DNA from: Nageia nagi
Lineage: Eukaryota > Pinophyta
Direction: 5' to 3'
Assembly (NCBI GenBank): GCA_050084985.1
Contig: JBITNC010000002.1
Span: 4,588,001 to 4,652,000 of the forward strand
DNA: 64,000 nt
In this document: one piece after another, positions 39,401-54,400 of the stretch
Layout of the letters: each line of letters begins with the position of its first letter
Numbering within the stretch: position 1 is the first letter of the stretch
The notes under the pieces: model-generated
Told to the model about the DNA's origin: nothing
The model's input: the letters and a program-made list of their open reading frames with translations, nothing else
Databases searched by the model: none
Made by a program: the position numbers and the translations under genes

Positions 39401-42400
39401 GCTGAGGAAGTTCCTGCAACATTGAAATCATAGCCTTCTCACGAAGCTGTGGGTTAATATCACATATGCGATTTAACACCCTACATTTATAAAATGATGC
39501 CCTTCCCATTCGCTGGATGCCATAGTAACTTAACAATACTTCATCTTCACTTCCAGATGAACAGTAAAGGAAATCCTGTCCTAATAGAAGCCCGTCCACA
39601 TGAAGAGGTGCCAAATATTTTTCCGACGCTTCCAAATGAGTGAAAAGAAAGGTTTCGTCATGTGCACCTTCGGTGTATACTTCAAAAATTGGAAAATGCT
39701 TGCAAATATGCACATGATTTTCAGTCAATTGTCCTCCACTATACCATTTTGGATCAAGTAGATAAGCACGGAGTTCACGTCTTTCATCATCTCCAACATT
39801 TTCAAAAATTGTAGCCAAGCGAGTCTTTTGCCTCAAAGCTGCCTCAAAAATAGCATCCAAAATACCCACAGGACTTGCTCCATGCACATAAACTGACAGC
39901 TGACAATGTTCAACCTCAAAATCTGGGTTTAGTAACTGACAACCAACCTTTACCAGAAGATTTTTAATTGAATCTGGTAGTAATTGACCATTTATGATTT
40001 TCGAGTGATTAAAAGCTCCATACAAATATCCTGTTGTTGTCGGCAAGATAGGCCAATCCATGAAACCAGATATGTCTTCACAGTGATTTTTAAGGTAACA
40101 CCACAACATCATGATCCAGGCCGGGGTTGGATGGTTTAGATCATTATCTGGCATCCACTCAACAAGCTCTTTATGTTTCCAACAAGCTGGAAGAAACTGA
40201 GGCAATAATTGAAGGAGATGTGTACTATTAAAAAACCTGATATTTGTTTTTGATGTCCGTGCAATATCTGAAAGCCTATTAAGTAGTTTCAGAGTAATAC
40301 TCTTGTCAACAATCCTGTCAGTACGACTCCCCAGTAGCATGCACTCGGAATCACTGCAGATAAAATAAGGCATATTCTTTGTTCCCTCTTCAAGAGTTCC
40401 ATATCTACCATTGGCTAGAGGAATTAAAGATAAACCTGATGCCACATTTCCAACTTCATCATCAACTACATCATCAAGGCAGTATTCCAGCAATAACAAG
40501 TTGTATACCCTGTCTAACTGAGATTTTGCCATCGACCTCCGCATAATGGTCCTTACTGTTGCAGGACAAACCATCTTTGGTTGAATAGCACAATAAGAGA
40601 AAATCATCTCTAGAAGGATCTTAGGCAGTTGAACAATAGGTAGTCCTAAGAGTATAAGAGCATCGGCAAGTTCCTTTGACTTTGAAAACTCCTTGTCATG
40701 GAAAAAAGCATCAGCTGGTTGGATCCACTTGCCACCTTCAACATGTGAATAGAGAGATGGAAACTCTTCAATGTTCTTGTATATTCGCTTCACTAATGTT
40801 TTCCAGGGTTCTTCAAAAGGGCCACATGGCCACAATGAGTAATACTGCTCAATTGGACCTAGTTGTTTCGAAGCTTTGACCAGCAATTCACTAAATGCTG
40901 AAGCGACTACTTCTTCTAGAAGACATACATTCCAGTCGGACCGCAGCTTCCCACCCCGGTCCATGTCAGATCCGTACCAAATATCACGTCTATTTGAAGA
41001 AAGTTCAAAGTAGCCATTCACATGTACGGACAAACCTGTTCTCACAGGAAGAGGAAGAAAGCAGAATGCATGTCCAGCACTGCAGAGATGTTCCTAAAAA
41101 ACAAAAGCTGCCAGAATAAGAAAAAAGCTTAAATTTATATACTATTTTCTAAAATATTAGTTTAAAATATAAGCACTAGGAAAAGCAGATCACAGATGGA
41201 AATTAAAAAAATTATTCATGTCCTCAAGTGACCAAATTCACTCAATGTGACTTGAAGACAAATGAGAATTATATAGGGTACATTCAATGAAATGCCTACT
41301 CCATATTCATTAAATGAAATTAAACATTGTTGGGCCAAAAGTGGCCCAAAGGATTGTGAAAAGGACACCGCAACAAAAGCAAGTAGAGGAGAAAAAGTGC
41401 CCAACAAAGGAAAGAAATAAAATACAATGCCAATACCCAAGAAGCAGGTCAAAAAGAGGAAGAAGAAAGAAGTAAGGAAAGAGGGAGGCAGCAATCCATA
41501 ACTTGACCAATATGTGTGTAGTGATCTCTGAAACGGCAACAAGTGAAAAAATAAAGGAAAAAAGAGGGGCACTCCTAAGAGGCACATGCCCCAACCCAAA
41601 CCCTAGTCTTTCCTTATTTAGTAAGGAAGTCAATAATTTGTCTCTGATCATCATTCCTCTGAATCCCTGAAGATATATGGGTGCACTATCTAGTGGCCTT
41701 ATCTCTGTCTGTGCAAGCTGGTGTATGGCATTTCTGTCCAATGCATCCTCCTTGACCATCTGTACAAGTGAAGTATTCTATGATGGGCCTGAAGTATGAG
41801 GGTCAAGAACTGCCAAAAAAAAAGTTCCTTTGGCATTGAAGTAGAGTTGTCTCCTTGAGCTATAGTGCACAGAATCGCTGATCCAGATATCTGAAGGAGG
41901 TTAGAGATTGTATGAAGGGACAATGAAATCTGCCTTGGATCTTGTAGTAGATGAGGCCATTAAAAAAAGTGATAAGTGGTGTTCCGACTTGACATGAAAC
42001 AGGTGTGGGAGCATACCCTGATCATGAGTGGTTGAAGGTAGCATGGAGAACTACAAATCCCCCTCTTATCTCAAAGAAGTGCTTGTCAGCTTGGGAGAGA
42101 GAGGGTTGGTTGGGTATATCTAAGTGCACATAGTGTACTGGAGACTAATGTCCTTCCATATCTCGCTAAGAATCTCCCCCTTCTTACTCTGAGGTTGGGA
42201 TAAGAAGGGGCTCCCAAAGAGAAATGAGGAAGCCTGTCAATCTGTATCTGAATATTGGCTAAGAGTGTTGATTCCACAATGAGGAAGTTGTCTAACTGCA
42301 ATCTGCCAGGACAACAAAGCAGTAGTAGACAGACCAAAATGGCGAGGGCGATATGCTGGTTGGTTGCTGGCGAGGGATGCATGCAGGTTGTCACCCAAAC

Positions 42401-45400
42401 AATCCTGGACATAAGAGCAGAATCCACAGACAAAGATGAACATGGCTGAGAACCCTTAGTTCAGATGAACCCGTGGAATGGTTCAGACAGATGCCTACAT
42501 CGAACACTACTGCACGCATGCTGAACATAACAAAAACCAAAATCCACAGAACAAGGTGAATGCAGCCGCAAATCCATGGTTTAGATGGACATGTTGAAAG
42601 CTTCAAACAGACACCATGGCCGACATGCTTAAATGCAGGATAGTGTATGGGTTCAGATGCACAGAATGGTTCAGACAGACGTCATGGTAGCAAACCCAGC
42701 TCAACAGTGAGAACAGGGGAGCTTCTATGGCAGAAAAGTTCAAACATGTGATGGCGAATGGTTGCAGTTGAGCAATAGCTGGTGGTTGCAGACGCAACAA
42801 AATGCAGATATGTTAAAACCCTTCTCACTTCATCAAAGTGGAAGTGCTGCAACTACAATTTTGAACACAGTTGAGGCTATTGTTGCAGTTGAAAGAGATC
42901 GTCTTCTCCATTTGTTTGTAATAGTATAAAATTTATAAAACTCCACACTACAGCAATTTACCTAATTTGCTCATATAATAATGTTTTCACAAAATGAACT
43001 TTACTTGCTCCTCCAAAGGGTTTTGGCCTCCACATGTAAATGTTTGATTCCACAATTTTCCATGCAAACCATTCATATTTAGCCATGTGTCTATTCTGCA
43101 CCAAATTCATGATAAACTCTTCCAAGAAGGAAAGTTAACAAGTCTGAAAAAGTGCCAAATCCAAAGCAGCAAGTATACACTCCCGAGCACAAGCCCATGA
43201 TCACAAAGGCATAATCACTCACAACCTCAAAAAATATATGCAATTACAAAAAGAAAAAGCAGGCTTAAGACACTTCAGGGATTAAATGTTACAACTTACA
43301 ACAAATATTTTAACAAGTAAAAATTCTTGTAGGCAGACAAACATGAAGAGGTCATCTAATCTCCAGTTAAGTTTGAGACAACAAGCAAGTAAAATCAAAT
43401 TTTCTTATTTTCTCTTTTGGAATAGTGTCGATTTTGTTAACAGTGGTAAAGCTCATGCCGAGTTTTTTGAGTCATAGTAAATAATTTAAACCTACATATA
43501 ACAGTTTTTTTAACTCGGTATTGAGCAAGTAAATAGTCAATAGAAAACTCTTTTTTCAGACTAGATAACATAAAATGTCATATCCTACATACATTTTTTA
43601 ATCACCCGAAAACCCTGCAAAGTCATTGTATCTGGTAGGCTGTCATGAGTCATGCCAAAGCACTCTGTAGACAGGAGAAAGTTAGCACCAAGGGCCTTTT
43701 ACTTATCCTCACTCACAGTGCAAACGATCCAGGCAAACATAATCTCTATATTTCTAAATTCTTCTACAAACGTACCAGCTTTGGATAATAGACAGGTGAG
43801 AATGGAGTATTCTACTGTCACTTCTCACCACACCCCTATTTATCAAAATTGATCACATAAATTTTGAGCATTCATTGTTGTTCTCAGTGTCCCCTTTTGG
43901 CTTGTATAATGCTTTTTATGCAATTGTTCCATTTTTTAAGTCCCATTGACCTACTTTGATAATTTGTGGACATTCCTAAAAGAAAAATCGACAAGCATTG
44001 AACCAAAATCTGAGAGGTCAAAATTGATCTCTTGCAAATCCATCATCATTGAAGTGATACAAGTTCTGGAAGATTCACAATGTCCTTACATAGTCACATA
44101 CAATGGCTCTTGCACAATCCCTTCTATCACATGAATCTGCCTCATGATAAATATAAAGTATTAATTTACGGTTGTTGTGGGGAAAAGATACTACAAATGA
44201 TTCAGTAAAGGAGGAATGCCAGTAGTTGATGTGATATTAGAATTATTCCCTTAATAAGGACAAACATAAAAAAATAGATTAGAAGATTGGAAAGTGACAA
44301 CAGCCTTAACTTGTTTGTATCACATTGATTTTTAATAAAATTGTGAGAAATGCCATATTGTGTTACCTGAGATGTCTCCATAGCCTAATTACAACAAGGC
44401 AATACAAGCACAAATAATAGCGGTTTTCTTCTAGCTCACGAGCTTCAGATTTGTTGTCAATGTTCCATAGAGATTGAGTCAAGAGAGCAACTTCATCTTC
44501 TGATGTCCAGTTTACTATGAATTCAAGACAGATACCATTGCCTCTTTTGAGATTCCCACAGTTCAATTTTGACCTTCTTTCGATACCTAGATCCAATATG
44601 TGGCACTCTTCCTCCAAGAGGCTTTCCTTCTCAAAAAGTGTCTCCTTTCACATGCCTATAGGGATGTTTTTCTTTCCACACGTTACTAACCCCCGCTTGA
44701 AAGGACTGGTTATCCCAAGGTTTCTAGCATCATGAGAGGTCTTATGCGACTATGACAGTTGCTATACATGGAATGCTCAAAGGGATGATAGAGGTAGCAA
44801 TTGTTAACCATGTTTTACTGTGGGCACTGGAGTTGTTCTACACCAATTGAAAGTATAGATTTTTGATGGTAAAAAAAATAAAAATAAAAGAACAAAGTAA
44901 AAGTAAAAGGAAATGCAAGGTTAGGATGATGGCATACAAGGTGAATTCATTCAAAGACAAGTTCACCAATAGATCAGTGGTTAGATCACTTTCCCTCCAG
45001 GTTTGTTATGATGTACTTACTCACTTATCCGATCCCTGCCACAAATGACTAAGTCCAAGTTTTAAGCAAGGCAAAGCCTATAGCAGTGTTACCAAGTGCA
45101 ACAACATAAGTAGTCCATCAAGCCAAAGGACATAGAAAGAATTTCACCAACATATATCCATTTGCATGCAAAAGAGTGAACAATATTTATCAAATGGCAA
45201 TCACACAACTTCATAAGATACTCATTCAACTTTCTAACAAGCATACACTTGCGAGAAATGCACGCAAGTCATGTAACGACCACAAGTAAACACTAAGTAC
45301 AAGTACTCAAGTCCACAATCCAATTAAGTGAAGCAAGTCTTGATTTGTTTAAGTGATGCACAACATTCACATACAAGAGAGTGTTAAAGATTTTAGCTAG

Positions 45401-48400
45401 TTCAAAATAGCTCCTCTTGAGTAAAATGATCATCCTACAGGGCTATAAATAGATTTGAGTGGCAAACCTAAGTGTTGCCCTAACCCTAATGTAAATTCAA
45501 ATGAAATTACTTGAAATAAAACCTAATTACTACTAATCCAATAGAAACGTGCCACATGGCAATACAAGATCAAGGCCAACACTTGTGGGAGCAAATCCTC
45601 ATCCATCACAAGGCTCAATCAAAATGAATAATGTTTTGAAATCCAAATTGAAATAAAATTATGCGACATAAAATGAAATTGAAATTGTTGCATCTCAAAT
45701 GTAACACCCCCATTCAGCTAATGTTGATGACTTGAGGTCTTCGTCATCACCATATTAGGCACATCAAAGACGTCCTTGTTCTAGTTCATCTACTTCATGA
45801 ATTTGGCTGAAATTGGTCTCATCTGAAGCTTCCATACGGATGGCTCTTCCTTGTCCTTGAGTGGTCACCCTGTCTTTAGAATGGTATGGCTCTGGAAGCA
45901 TGTTCTCTTCTCCAGGGCCCTACTTCCTTTGGATCTCCTCCAGTTCTTCTACAATCCTTCTGATTTCTTTGATCCGTTTTGCTCTTGTGTCCTTGATCTC
46001 GCCTCTCTCCATCTTCTAGGTATGGGCTTCCAATTCTTGAAACTTCTTAGGATCCCTATTCAAAAAGACCTTGGTGACTGAAAACATGTTATTGACCTTA
46101 AAGATTAATTTATTTACATAGTGAGTCTTTGTAGACTCATCTTTCACCCACCGACTAGGGTCTTCATGTGATGCTCTAATCATGGCTGCTAGGTCAATGT
46201 TGAATTTCTTGTTTGATCAGGTACCATCGGTAGTCATCACCTCCTCTGGCTCAACCTTCTTCCCTTTCATCTCAAAGCTTGCCCTTGCCATTTTGATACT
46301 TGGAGAGAGAGAACAAATTTGTGATGTGGAAATGAAGGTGGACTCTCTCTTTTATAGGCAAAATTAAGCTCCATTTGTTCATAGTCGACAAGATTGGCCC
46401 AAAAAGAGGAGCATTTAATATGGCAGCTGACCTAGAAATGCGTGTGCCTTTGAAATGTTGAAATTTCCCTCCAAAACTTCAAGTGTTTGATCTTGATGCC
46501 ATTTCACCCTAAGCGCAAGTTTCAAAAAGTCATAATTATGACTTTTGAAATCATACACCTGACCCAGGTGTCATTTCTTATTGAGTGCAGGTTTTTAGAA
46601 GACAAGATTTGGTCCTTTGGAGGCATGTGCTTGATCGTCTGGGCCATTTTGGGTTTGATCATGGAGTCTTAAGTCCAACACTTAGTCATTTTTGCACTTT
46701 AAGATCTTCCTGAAGCTCTCTTATCTGGAGTGAATGCTCCAAAAAATCATATTTATGACTTTTTTTATCATGCACTTGCCTCCTGGTGTGATCTCAGGAT
46801 AGTTTTGATACGTTTTTCCTCATGCCTTAGTCATATTTTCATGTTCAAGTCACTAAGAGGGCTCTTCATCTCAGGTGCATGCTTTAGAAAGTCATATTTT
46901 CACCTTTATGTTCATCCAGGAGCCCTTCTAAGCCAGGCGCATGCTTTCAAAAGTCATGATTATGACCTTTTTTGTGTGAAGTCCCCCTTGCATAAATGTA
47001 AATAATTATGGAATGCAACGGATTCCCCTTTGTATTATATTTCATTATTGTTATTGTGCTTTAAGTTAGGACTTGGGGTAGAACACTTAATGGGTCAATC
47101 GACCCCATTGTGAGCCCCAAGTGGGACATCTCCCTCCCAAGCATAGATTAGGAGTTTTATTGTACTTGGAGATCCTGATCATGATTGTGGGAATCCCAAG
47201 GTCTATTTAGCCCTTAGGTGGATGGATGAGCACTTATGTACATGCACCAACCTTGGGGAGACTCCTAGACCCCACATTGGCCCATGATGACAACCATCCC
47301 CCACACATGGCTCCTAGATCCACATTAGGCATGCATGGCACTCCAGACCCCCACGTTGGCATTTATGGCACCTAGGCACCCATGTTGGACATGCCTAATC
47401 CCTAGGCACCCATGTTGCGCATTTTGGGCCCCCAGGAGTCTAGCGTTGGATTAGAGGAGCTAGGTAATGACTCCTAGGTGAGATCCAGATCCAATAAAGT
47501 GTACAAAAAGGCATTGGAGCCTCATAGCTAGATATACTTGATTATTATATACTTTGATATGGTCCAAAGGACAAGAGACTTAGCATAGTGCTAAGCAAAC
47601 CCCTAAGTGCAGCATCTAGGAGGATTAGCAAGCTGAGGGATCCTGTTAGTCTACGGCACTAGTGTAGCACCTTTGCCCATCCGATGGTATTCCAAGGTTG
47701 CGCTTCTAGCTTCAATGGTTTCCAGGATCAAAGGAGGGCTCCTTCAGTGGAGAGGATTCGGGTTCTAAGGCAACAAGATTGTCCCATCCGTTTGTCCAAC
47801 TTAAGAACATTTGTTGTGCCCTAGTTGGCTCCTTGGAGGCCAACATCCAACTCTGGGAGCTTGGTCTTGTATTACTGCTATTTCATATCATTATACAACC
47901 ATTGGGCCATTCGATCTCCAATTTACATTATGTGCTTGCTCATGTTTGCAACATTATCTTTGCATGTATGCAATTGTATGAGTCATATGTTGGCATTTTA
48001 TAGTGTTGTATATTGCTATCTGCCAGTTTGGGCTAGACATTGTTGGCATTGTAGTGTTGTGTATGCATAATTTGAATGCCTTAGACCAAACATTGGGGTT
48101 TACTTGGTTGAATTTGCTAATTTGTACTTAAGTTTATAATTGGATCTTTACATTTTGTCATGCACTCTCCTCCTTGTGTCTTTCTAGGATGGTTTAGGTG
48201 CCTTTGAGATCACACCTTGGTCATATCTCACCCCCAAGCCAAGCACATGCTTTGGAAAGTCATGAATTTGTCTTTTTTATCCATGCGTTGGGCTTCTTGT
48301 GTGTCTCTAAGCCCTTCTTGATGCTCCTAGATCCTTGCCTTAGACAAATTTTCATGCCAAACTCACCTAGAACCTTATCCAAACCTAGCGCATGCTCCCA

Positions 48401-51400
48401 AAAGTCATCATCTTGTCTTTTTCTGTCATGTGCTTGATCTTCATGTCTCTCTTTCTTAGGCGCAAGCTTCAAAAAGTCATAATTATGACTTTTCAAATCA
48501 TACGCTCAACCCTTTAGCCCTTCACTTGACTGGAGATCCATTCTGGAGATTGTAATTTTGCATCATAACCTTCTTCATTCCATGCAAAGGCTCCTCCTGG
48601 CTAGACGCATGTTTTGAAAAGTCATGATTTAGACCTTTTTCATCATGTGCTAGACTCCTTATCTTCCTTCAAGTTGAATTTGACATCACCTGAGGCCAAC
48701 ACTTACTCATTTTTCATATTTGCCCGGTCTTGAAGTCACCCCAAGCTGGGCGCACTTCTAGAAAATTCAAGATTGTGTCTTGTTGTACCTATGCCTCAAC
48801 TTGGGATGTTTCTCCTTGGAGCACCTGTGAAAAAGTCATGGACTTAGCCGAATTTTGTCAATTTTGGGCACAAACTCTCCATCTTGCCTCATTTTCTAGA
48901 CCTAGGTTACCCCTAGACTCTCTCCTATGTTCCAGACTTAGTCAAATTTTGACATCTTTACTCTTGGGCTTACTGTGACTAGGATTGAGAAGGATATGCA
49001 ACACTAGCTCACAATGGGGTAACAAGTGATTGCATCAAGAGGGAGGAGTCTCTGACTTCTAGTGGTCATAACTTTAACAAAATTGTTGGGTCCTCAAAAT
49101 TGCAAATTTTGGGGTGTGTTGTGTTTGAGCACAACAACACCCAATAGGGTCCATCATATTGCATCCTTCTTTCAAGCCTCCTTAGATGAGGGGGCCTATC
49201 AAAAATCACGAGAAAACCCTTCACCTCCCTCTCATCACATCAAGATGTGCTTACACAATGCCCATAGTCCTCTGAGGGTTTGTCTGATCACATCCTTCTT
49301 CACCACTAACAAAGACGACATGGGCGTTGGCCACGAAGCCTAGGGGGGTTCCACCCCAGCCACTTAGTTGGGATCATCTTTGAGCTCTCTTTGTATGCTT
49401 AATGAGGTCTCTCCTTCACCACTCACTACTACATTGTATTTCCCTTTGGCTTTATGCTTATTTGTAGGGTTTTTGATCTTTTCTTTTACCTATTCTTAAT
49501 TTCGTTTAGATGTAGGGTGGGCCATCTTGGGCCTTGCTTGCTACCTTATCATTTATGTACATAGACCGCTTTTGGTCACCTGTGAAAATTAATATATTTT
49601 CTTTCTTTCATGGATTATTAAGGCAAATTAATCATGATATAACTTTATAGACTTCATATTGTGACAAAAAATAAAATTCACTAAGAAGATCACATTTAGA
49701 CTTCCAAATTGCCACACAAAAAGGTTTCCATAATTATAATTAATCTGTGGAATAGTCATTGCGCAAAGGATAAGAAAATAAACATTAAGCAAAATGCCAA
49801 TGCAACAATGATTGGCAGTGATAATCATCTTCACAGGGGTGATCAAGAAAAACATCTCCTATAATGGATTGACAAAATTGTCATCACAGGTTAATACACA
49901 AGGAGAACAGAATATATGATTCCATCCATGGAATACCATCAAGAATAGGTCTTAAATTTATTTGCTTTTATAATCTTAAGGAATACTTGACAAGATTCAT
50001 TCCCTATATGTTTCAGTGACTTCGTAAGCTCTGAAACAGATGATATCACTGAGTGATGAATATATCTGCCACTGATTAAACAAATCAGTAGCCCAATTCA
50101 GGATCTAAAATTTTCTTTTTTCATACAAGCTTTAAAAAAATGTAAAGGTCAGTTTTTTATGCGAAATCTTAGCCAACATGTCTATTGGCATATGAGACTT
50201 TTGACAACATTCTATTAAATCATAACTGGCCCAGCTGACCTAATAGGACATAAGAAAAGTACATAGAGTCCTCAGGTTTAAGATGGATTGGAGCTTAGTC
50301 AAACGTTTAAGAGGAAATTACTTCCCTTATAGCCCACGGGAGGACTGTAACTGATCCTGTTCATTGATATTGTTAAAAATTTGATAAGAAAGAACCCACA
50401 ATTACCTTGCCCAAATTATTGGAAATGCAGGCAGCCACAGATGCCCATGGTAAGAGATGCATATCATGCTCCTTTGCAGCATTGTTGGCCAGAATTCCAA
50501 TCCTGCTGGATAATGCTGCCATTGACTGCACAATCAAGAACGAGTAGACATTTCTTTCATTTTTCTCTGCACCAAAAGCCTCACTTACAAAATCCAATGA
50601 GAAAGTGTCCATCACACTTCCTACATTTTTGTTTAAATATGAGAGTCTAAGCAATGCCTGGCGATGCCAAACCACCTCTGAATTAAGCTCTCCTATATGA
50701 CAAGAATATATTCGATCTGGTGCTTTTGCAGAAGAATTCCAAACATACATCTCTAATGTGGTTATATTTTTGAGAAAGAGCATCGTAAAGACTGCTTCTG
50801 TGTGCAGCTGACTAAACAACAATGCAATATCTTCATCTGAGTATGACTGCCGTGAAAGCTTGCTAACTGCTGCCTGTTCAGTGCTTCTTAAAGGGAAACG
50901 AAAAAGAGTTCCTGAGTACGAATTCCTCATATCACAGCCAAAAGCACAATATGAGGAGAACTGATCCTTGTAGAATGAGAGAGCTGCAGAACTGACATAT
51001 TCAATACGCTTTCCTGGATTTGATGCTGAAACATTTGGAAGGTAATTCCCCTGTGGATCAAAGAAAACCACATATTTGCCACTCACAAATGACGGTATAT
51101 CTGTCAAATGGTATACAGAATTGAAACCAACCCTGAAAGAGACACGGTTTCAACTATATGAGTATAAAAAATGATGTATCGGAGATCTTGGAAGAGACTT
51201 AAATAATAAAACACCTAGCATGAGTACATCATTTCCCCTATCTTTCCCATCCTTGATAATCCATATCTAATGCTAAAATTAAAACAAGGAAAAAATTTAT
51301 CAGGTTAATCTAAAGAGAGAATGGGCACAAGGAAAGAGCTGAAACATAAAAATAGGCAAACATGAAAGAACACAACTACATAGATGCAATCGATAAATTC

Positions 51401-54400
51401 AAGATAAATGCAACCCTAAACAAAACACAAGGTTTTCAACTAAAGAACAAAGGCACGCTTAGACTCGTAGCAATATTAATAAATATTCTGATCGCTTCCA
51501 TCACATATAAAAGCTCGTACAAAACATTTACAAGCATGTACAGCACAATTATTTGCCCCAGAGGTACAAAGAGTCCATTGTAATTGTTTTCGAGGAACCA
51601 AATGATCTTCCACCTACATGATCATGAAATAAAATTCATGCATTATGAACACAAAAATCAAATTAAATGAATGATTAAAGAAATGCTGGAAATTGGAATA
51701 ATCAAGTGAAATATGTCCAGATTCTTCTTAGATAGTCATGGTGCCGAAGAAAGATGATGCTTGGAAAATAGGCCAAAACTAAAAGTTGCACATATATTGC
51801 AAGGACAAGTTTCCTATCCTGTTATAGACAATTTTATCCTATGAGATGCATAGGGCTATTTACTTAACTAAACCAAATGTTCATTCTGCGATAACCAAAT
51901 AAAGATAAGAGAAGGCATTCCCAATATAGCCTTCTGCACATGTGAAGGTGTCATCAATTTATAGATATACACATGGACCCCTAAAAAAGGTTCAAGCTAT
52001 AATGCAGTATAGTAAAGCTCACCTATGACCTAAACAATCATAACCCCTGCTTCAAACTCTACTAAAAAATCCTTCAACACTCTTCACTTTTAAGTATTTT
52101 TCATTACAAGTGATGTAAAGAAAAAGAGTAATCGAAGATTATTTGCTGCTGCAGATAACCAATGTTTAAAGTTTAAACATTTATTAGCATTATCTGCACA
52201 ATAGAATTAAGAAATCGGCATATGTTGAGTGAAAAAAACCACTTGTTTCAAGTGCTTGCTCAGATGCTTGAGAAGTGAGAATCAAAATGTTTGGAACACC
52301 AATGCTAACTGAGGGAGATACTATATTGTACTTTGAACCTAATAGAGTCTTGTTTGAGATTGGAAAAAGTTTCCTTTGATGCTTAAACTCAAAATCAAAC
52401 CTTAAGGTGCCTCACAAGAGATTCAATATTGTGAAAAAGGAACAAAATTGATGCCATTTAAACTGAATTTTATGGTTGGCAAGCAATGAATCTTCGTATT
52501 GTGTTTTCTGTTGTGCTTTTTCCATGTATTTGGGGACATCTAGGCATCCCCATGTAGTTGCCACTATTAGCAAAAAAATGTGATAAGCTCCAAAAAACCC
52601 AATTTTTGGGCCCATGACACATTGCCAATAGACTAAGAATATTAAAAAAATGCCCTAATTATATGCACAGAGTTTACAAGCACTTGGCAGTGATGCATAC
52701 TTGTTGAACACATGTCATATTTGCTAATTAAAGGTGATCAACAATTTAATGCATTTCAAAATTTAAAAAACAAAAAATTATATAAATATTGTATTTCCCA
52801 TACTTAAAATTTATCACTTCCTTTGTTTTTCAAATTACATCTAACTAATATATTCAGCCATAAATTTCTGTGTAAAATCAACATTATTAAACCTCTGTCC
52901 ATAAATTGCCAATCATTTGAAGTTTAAATAATCCTGAATTCTTGACGTGCGAAAATAAAAATCAAATGACAAAATTTTAATCATAAAAATTCCAGAATTA
53001 TCACTTATTTAAGCTAAATTAAACCTAAATTCACAAGCGATATGAAATTTTAAACCAAGTGTCAGTATCAATCCCTTGTTTTAACCCCTCATAATATTAA
53101 CCAATATTTTCAATAAACATGCTAAAATTGGCACTCATTTAAGCCTAAAATCAAGATAATTCCTTTGGTAACATAAATTGCGGTTAATTAAGCAGAATTA
53201 ACTCTATATTATCAACCAAAATCATTGTAATAGAACTAAAGAAACCTTTATCTCCTCCACATGTTAAATTTGCCCCTGATTTCAGAGTGAATTCAAAAAA
53301 CCATCACACAATTGACCGAGTTAAAGCTATTCAAGTTTTACTTTTTAAAATGACTCATAATCCTTTTTCAATTAAAGATTTTAATGAACTTGAAACTCTA
53401 CTCTTAAACCCCTGCCAAATAATCAACCCCACTCTTAAACTCTATCACACTTTTAATCAAGTTTCACTTCTGAATAGATCTAATGGGAGGGCTTGTTTAT
53501 TGTATGGAGGAGATATATTCTACTCCAATGACGGTTGTATGCATCATCCAACCATTACATGTAATGGTGCCTCCCTCTCTATGAATAATAGTTAAATTAA
53601 AGAATGTTATCAACCTAAACTCCACTTTTAATCAAGCTTTACTTCTGAATAGACATAACGTTGAAGGATTCTCTTATGAAGGAAGAATACCCGTTTTACT
53701 CAATGAGGTGTGTACTCCCTACATGACGGTAGCATACAATGGTGCCTCCAAGTTGAGGTTTGCGGACTACATGAGCATGATTGTACTTGACAGTCCCATT
53801 GACCGCTCTTTCTTTCTAAACCCTGTCACAAATAATCAAGATTCAGTTCTGAGTAAGTCTGACTGCAAAGATGTGTGTACTAATGAGATATGTACACCTC
53901 ATATGACCGTTGTACATTATGACGCATCCCTTGACACGGATGGTAGCTAACATCAAAGAATGTTATCGACATAAACTCCATTCTTAAGCCCTGTCACACA
54001 AGTAATAAAGTTGCACTTCTGAATATGCCTAACAGTGAAGGTTTGCGTACTGCATGGAGGAGACATTTTCTAATCCAATGAGATTCGCATACCTTCTATG
54101 CACAATGCTGTGCCTCCCCGTCTACGGACAGTAGCTAAGCTATAGAATCGTCAACCGTATCCACTCTCAAATTCTGTCATACAATTAATCAAGTTTCAAT
54201 TCTGAATAGGCCTTGCTGGTCATATGTTCTAATCAATGAGGCATGTACTTTCCATATAACTGTCCCATATTAAAAAGTAATATGAACCTAAATTCCACTC
54301 TTAAACCTTGTCACCCATTTATCAGATTCCACTTCTGCATATGCTAACTGTGAAGGCTTTTGTAGTGTATTAAGGAAAAACGTTCACATCCAATGATCAG

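Noticed and set aside
41216-41599. 127-codon Phe/Leu-rich ORF that looks like a membrane protein
   Set aside because: It lies in a retroelement fragment on an intron, is overlapped by another frame, and its hydrophobicity follows from T-rich codons; no family features.
47779-48070. Cys- and Tyr-rich small ORFs
   Set aside because: They lie within the solo LTR 46975-48152 and have no coding features.
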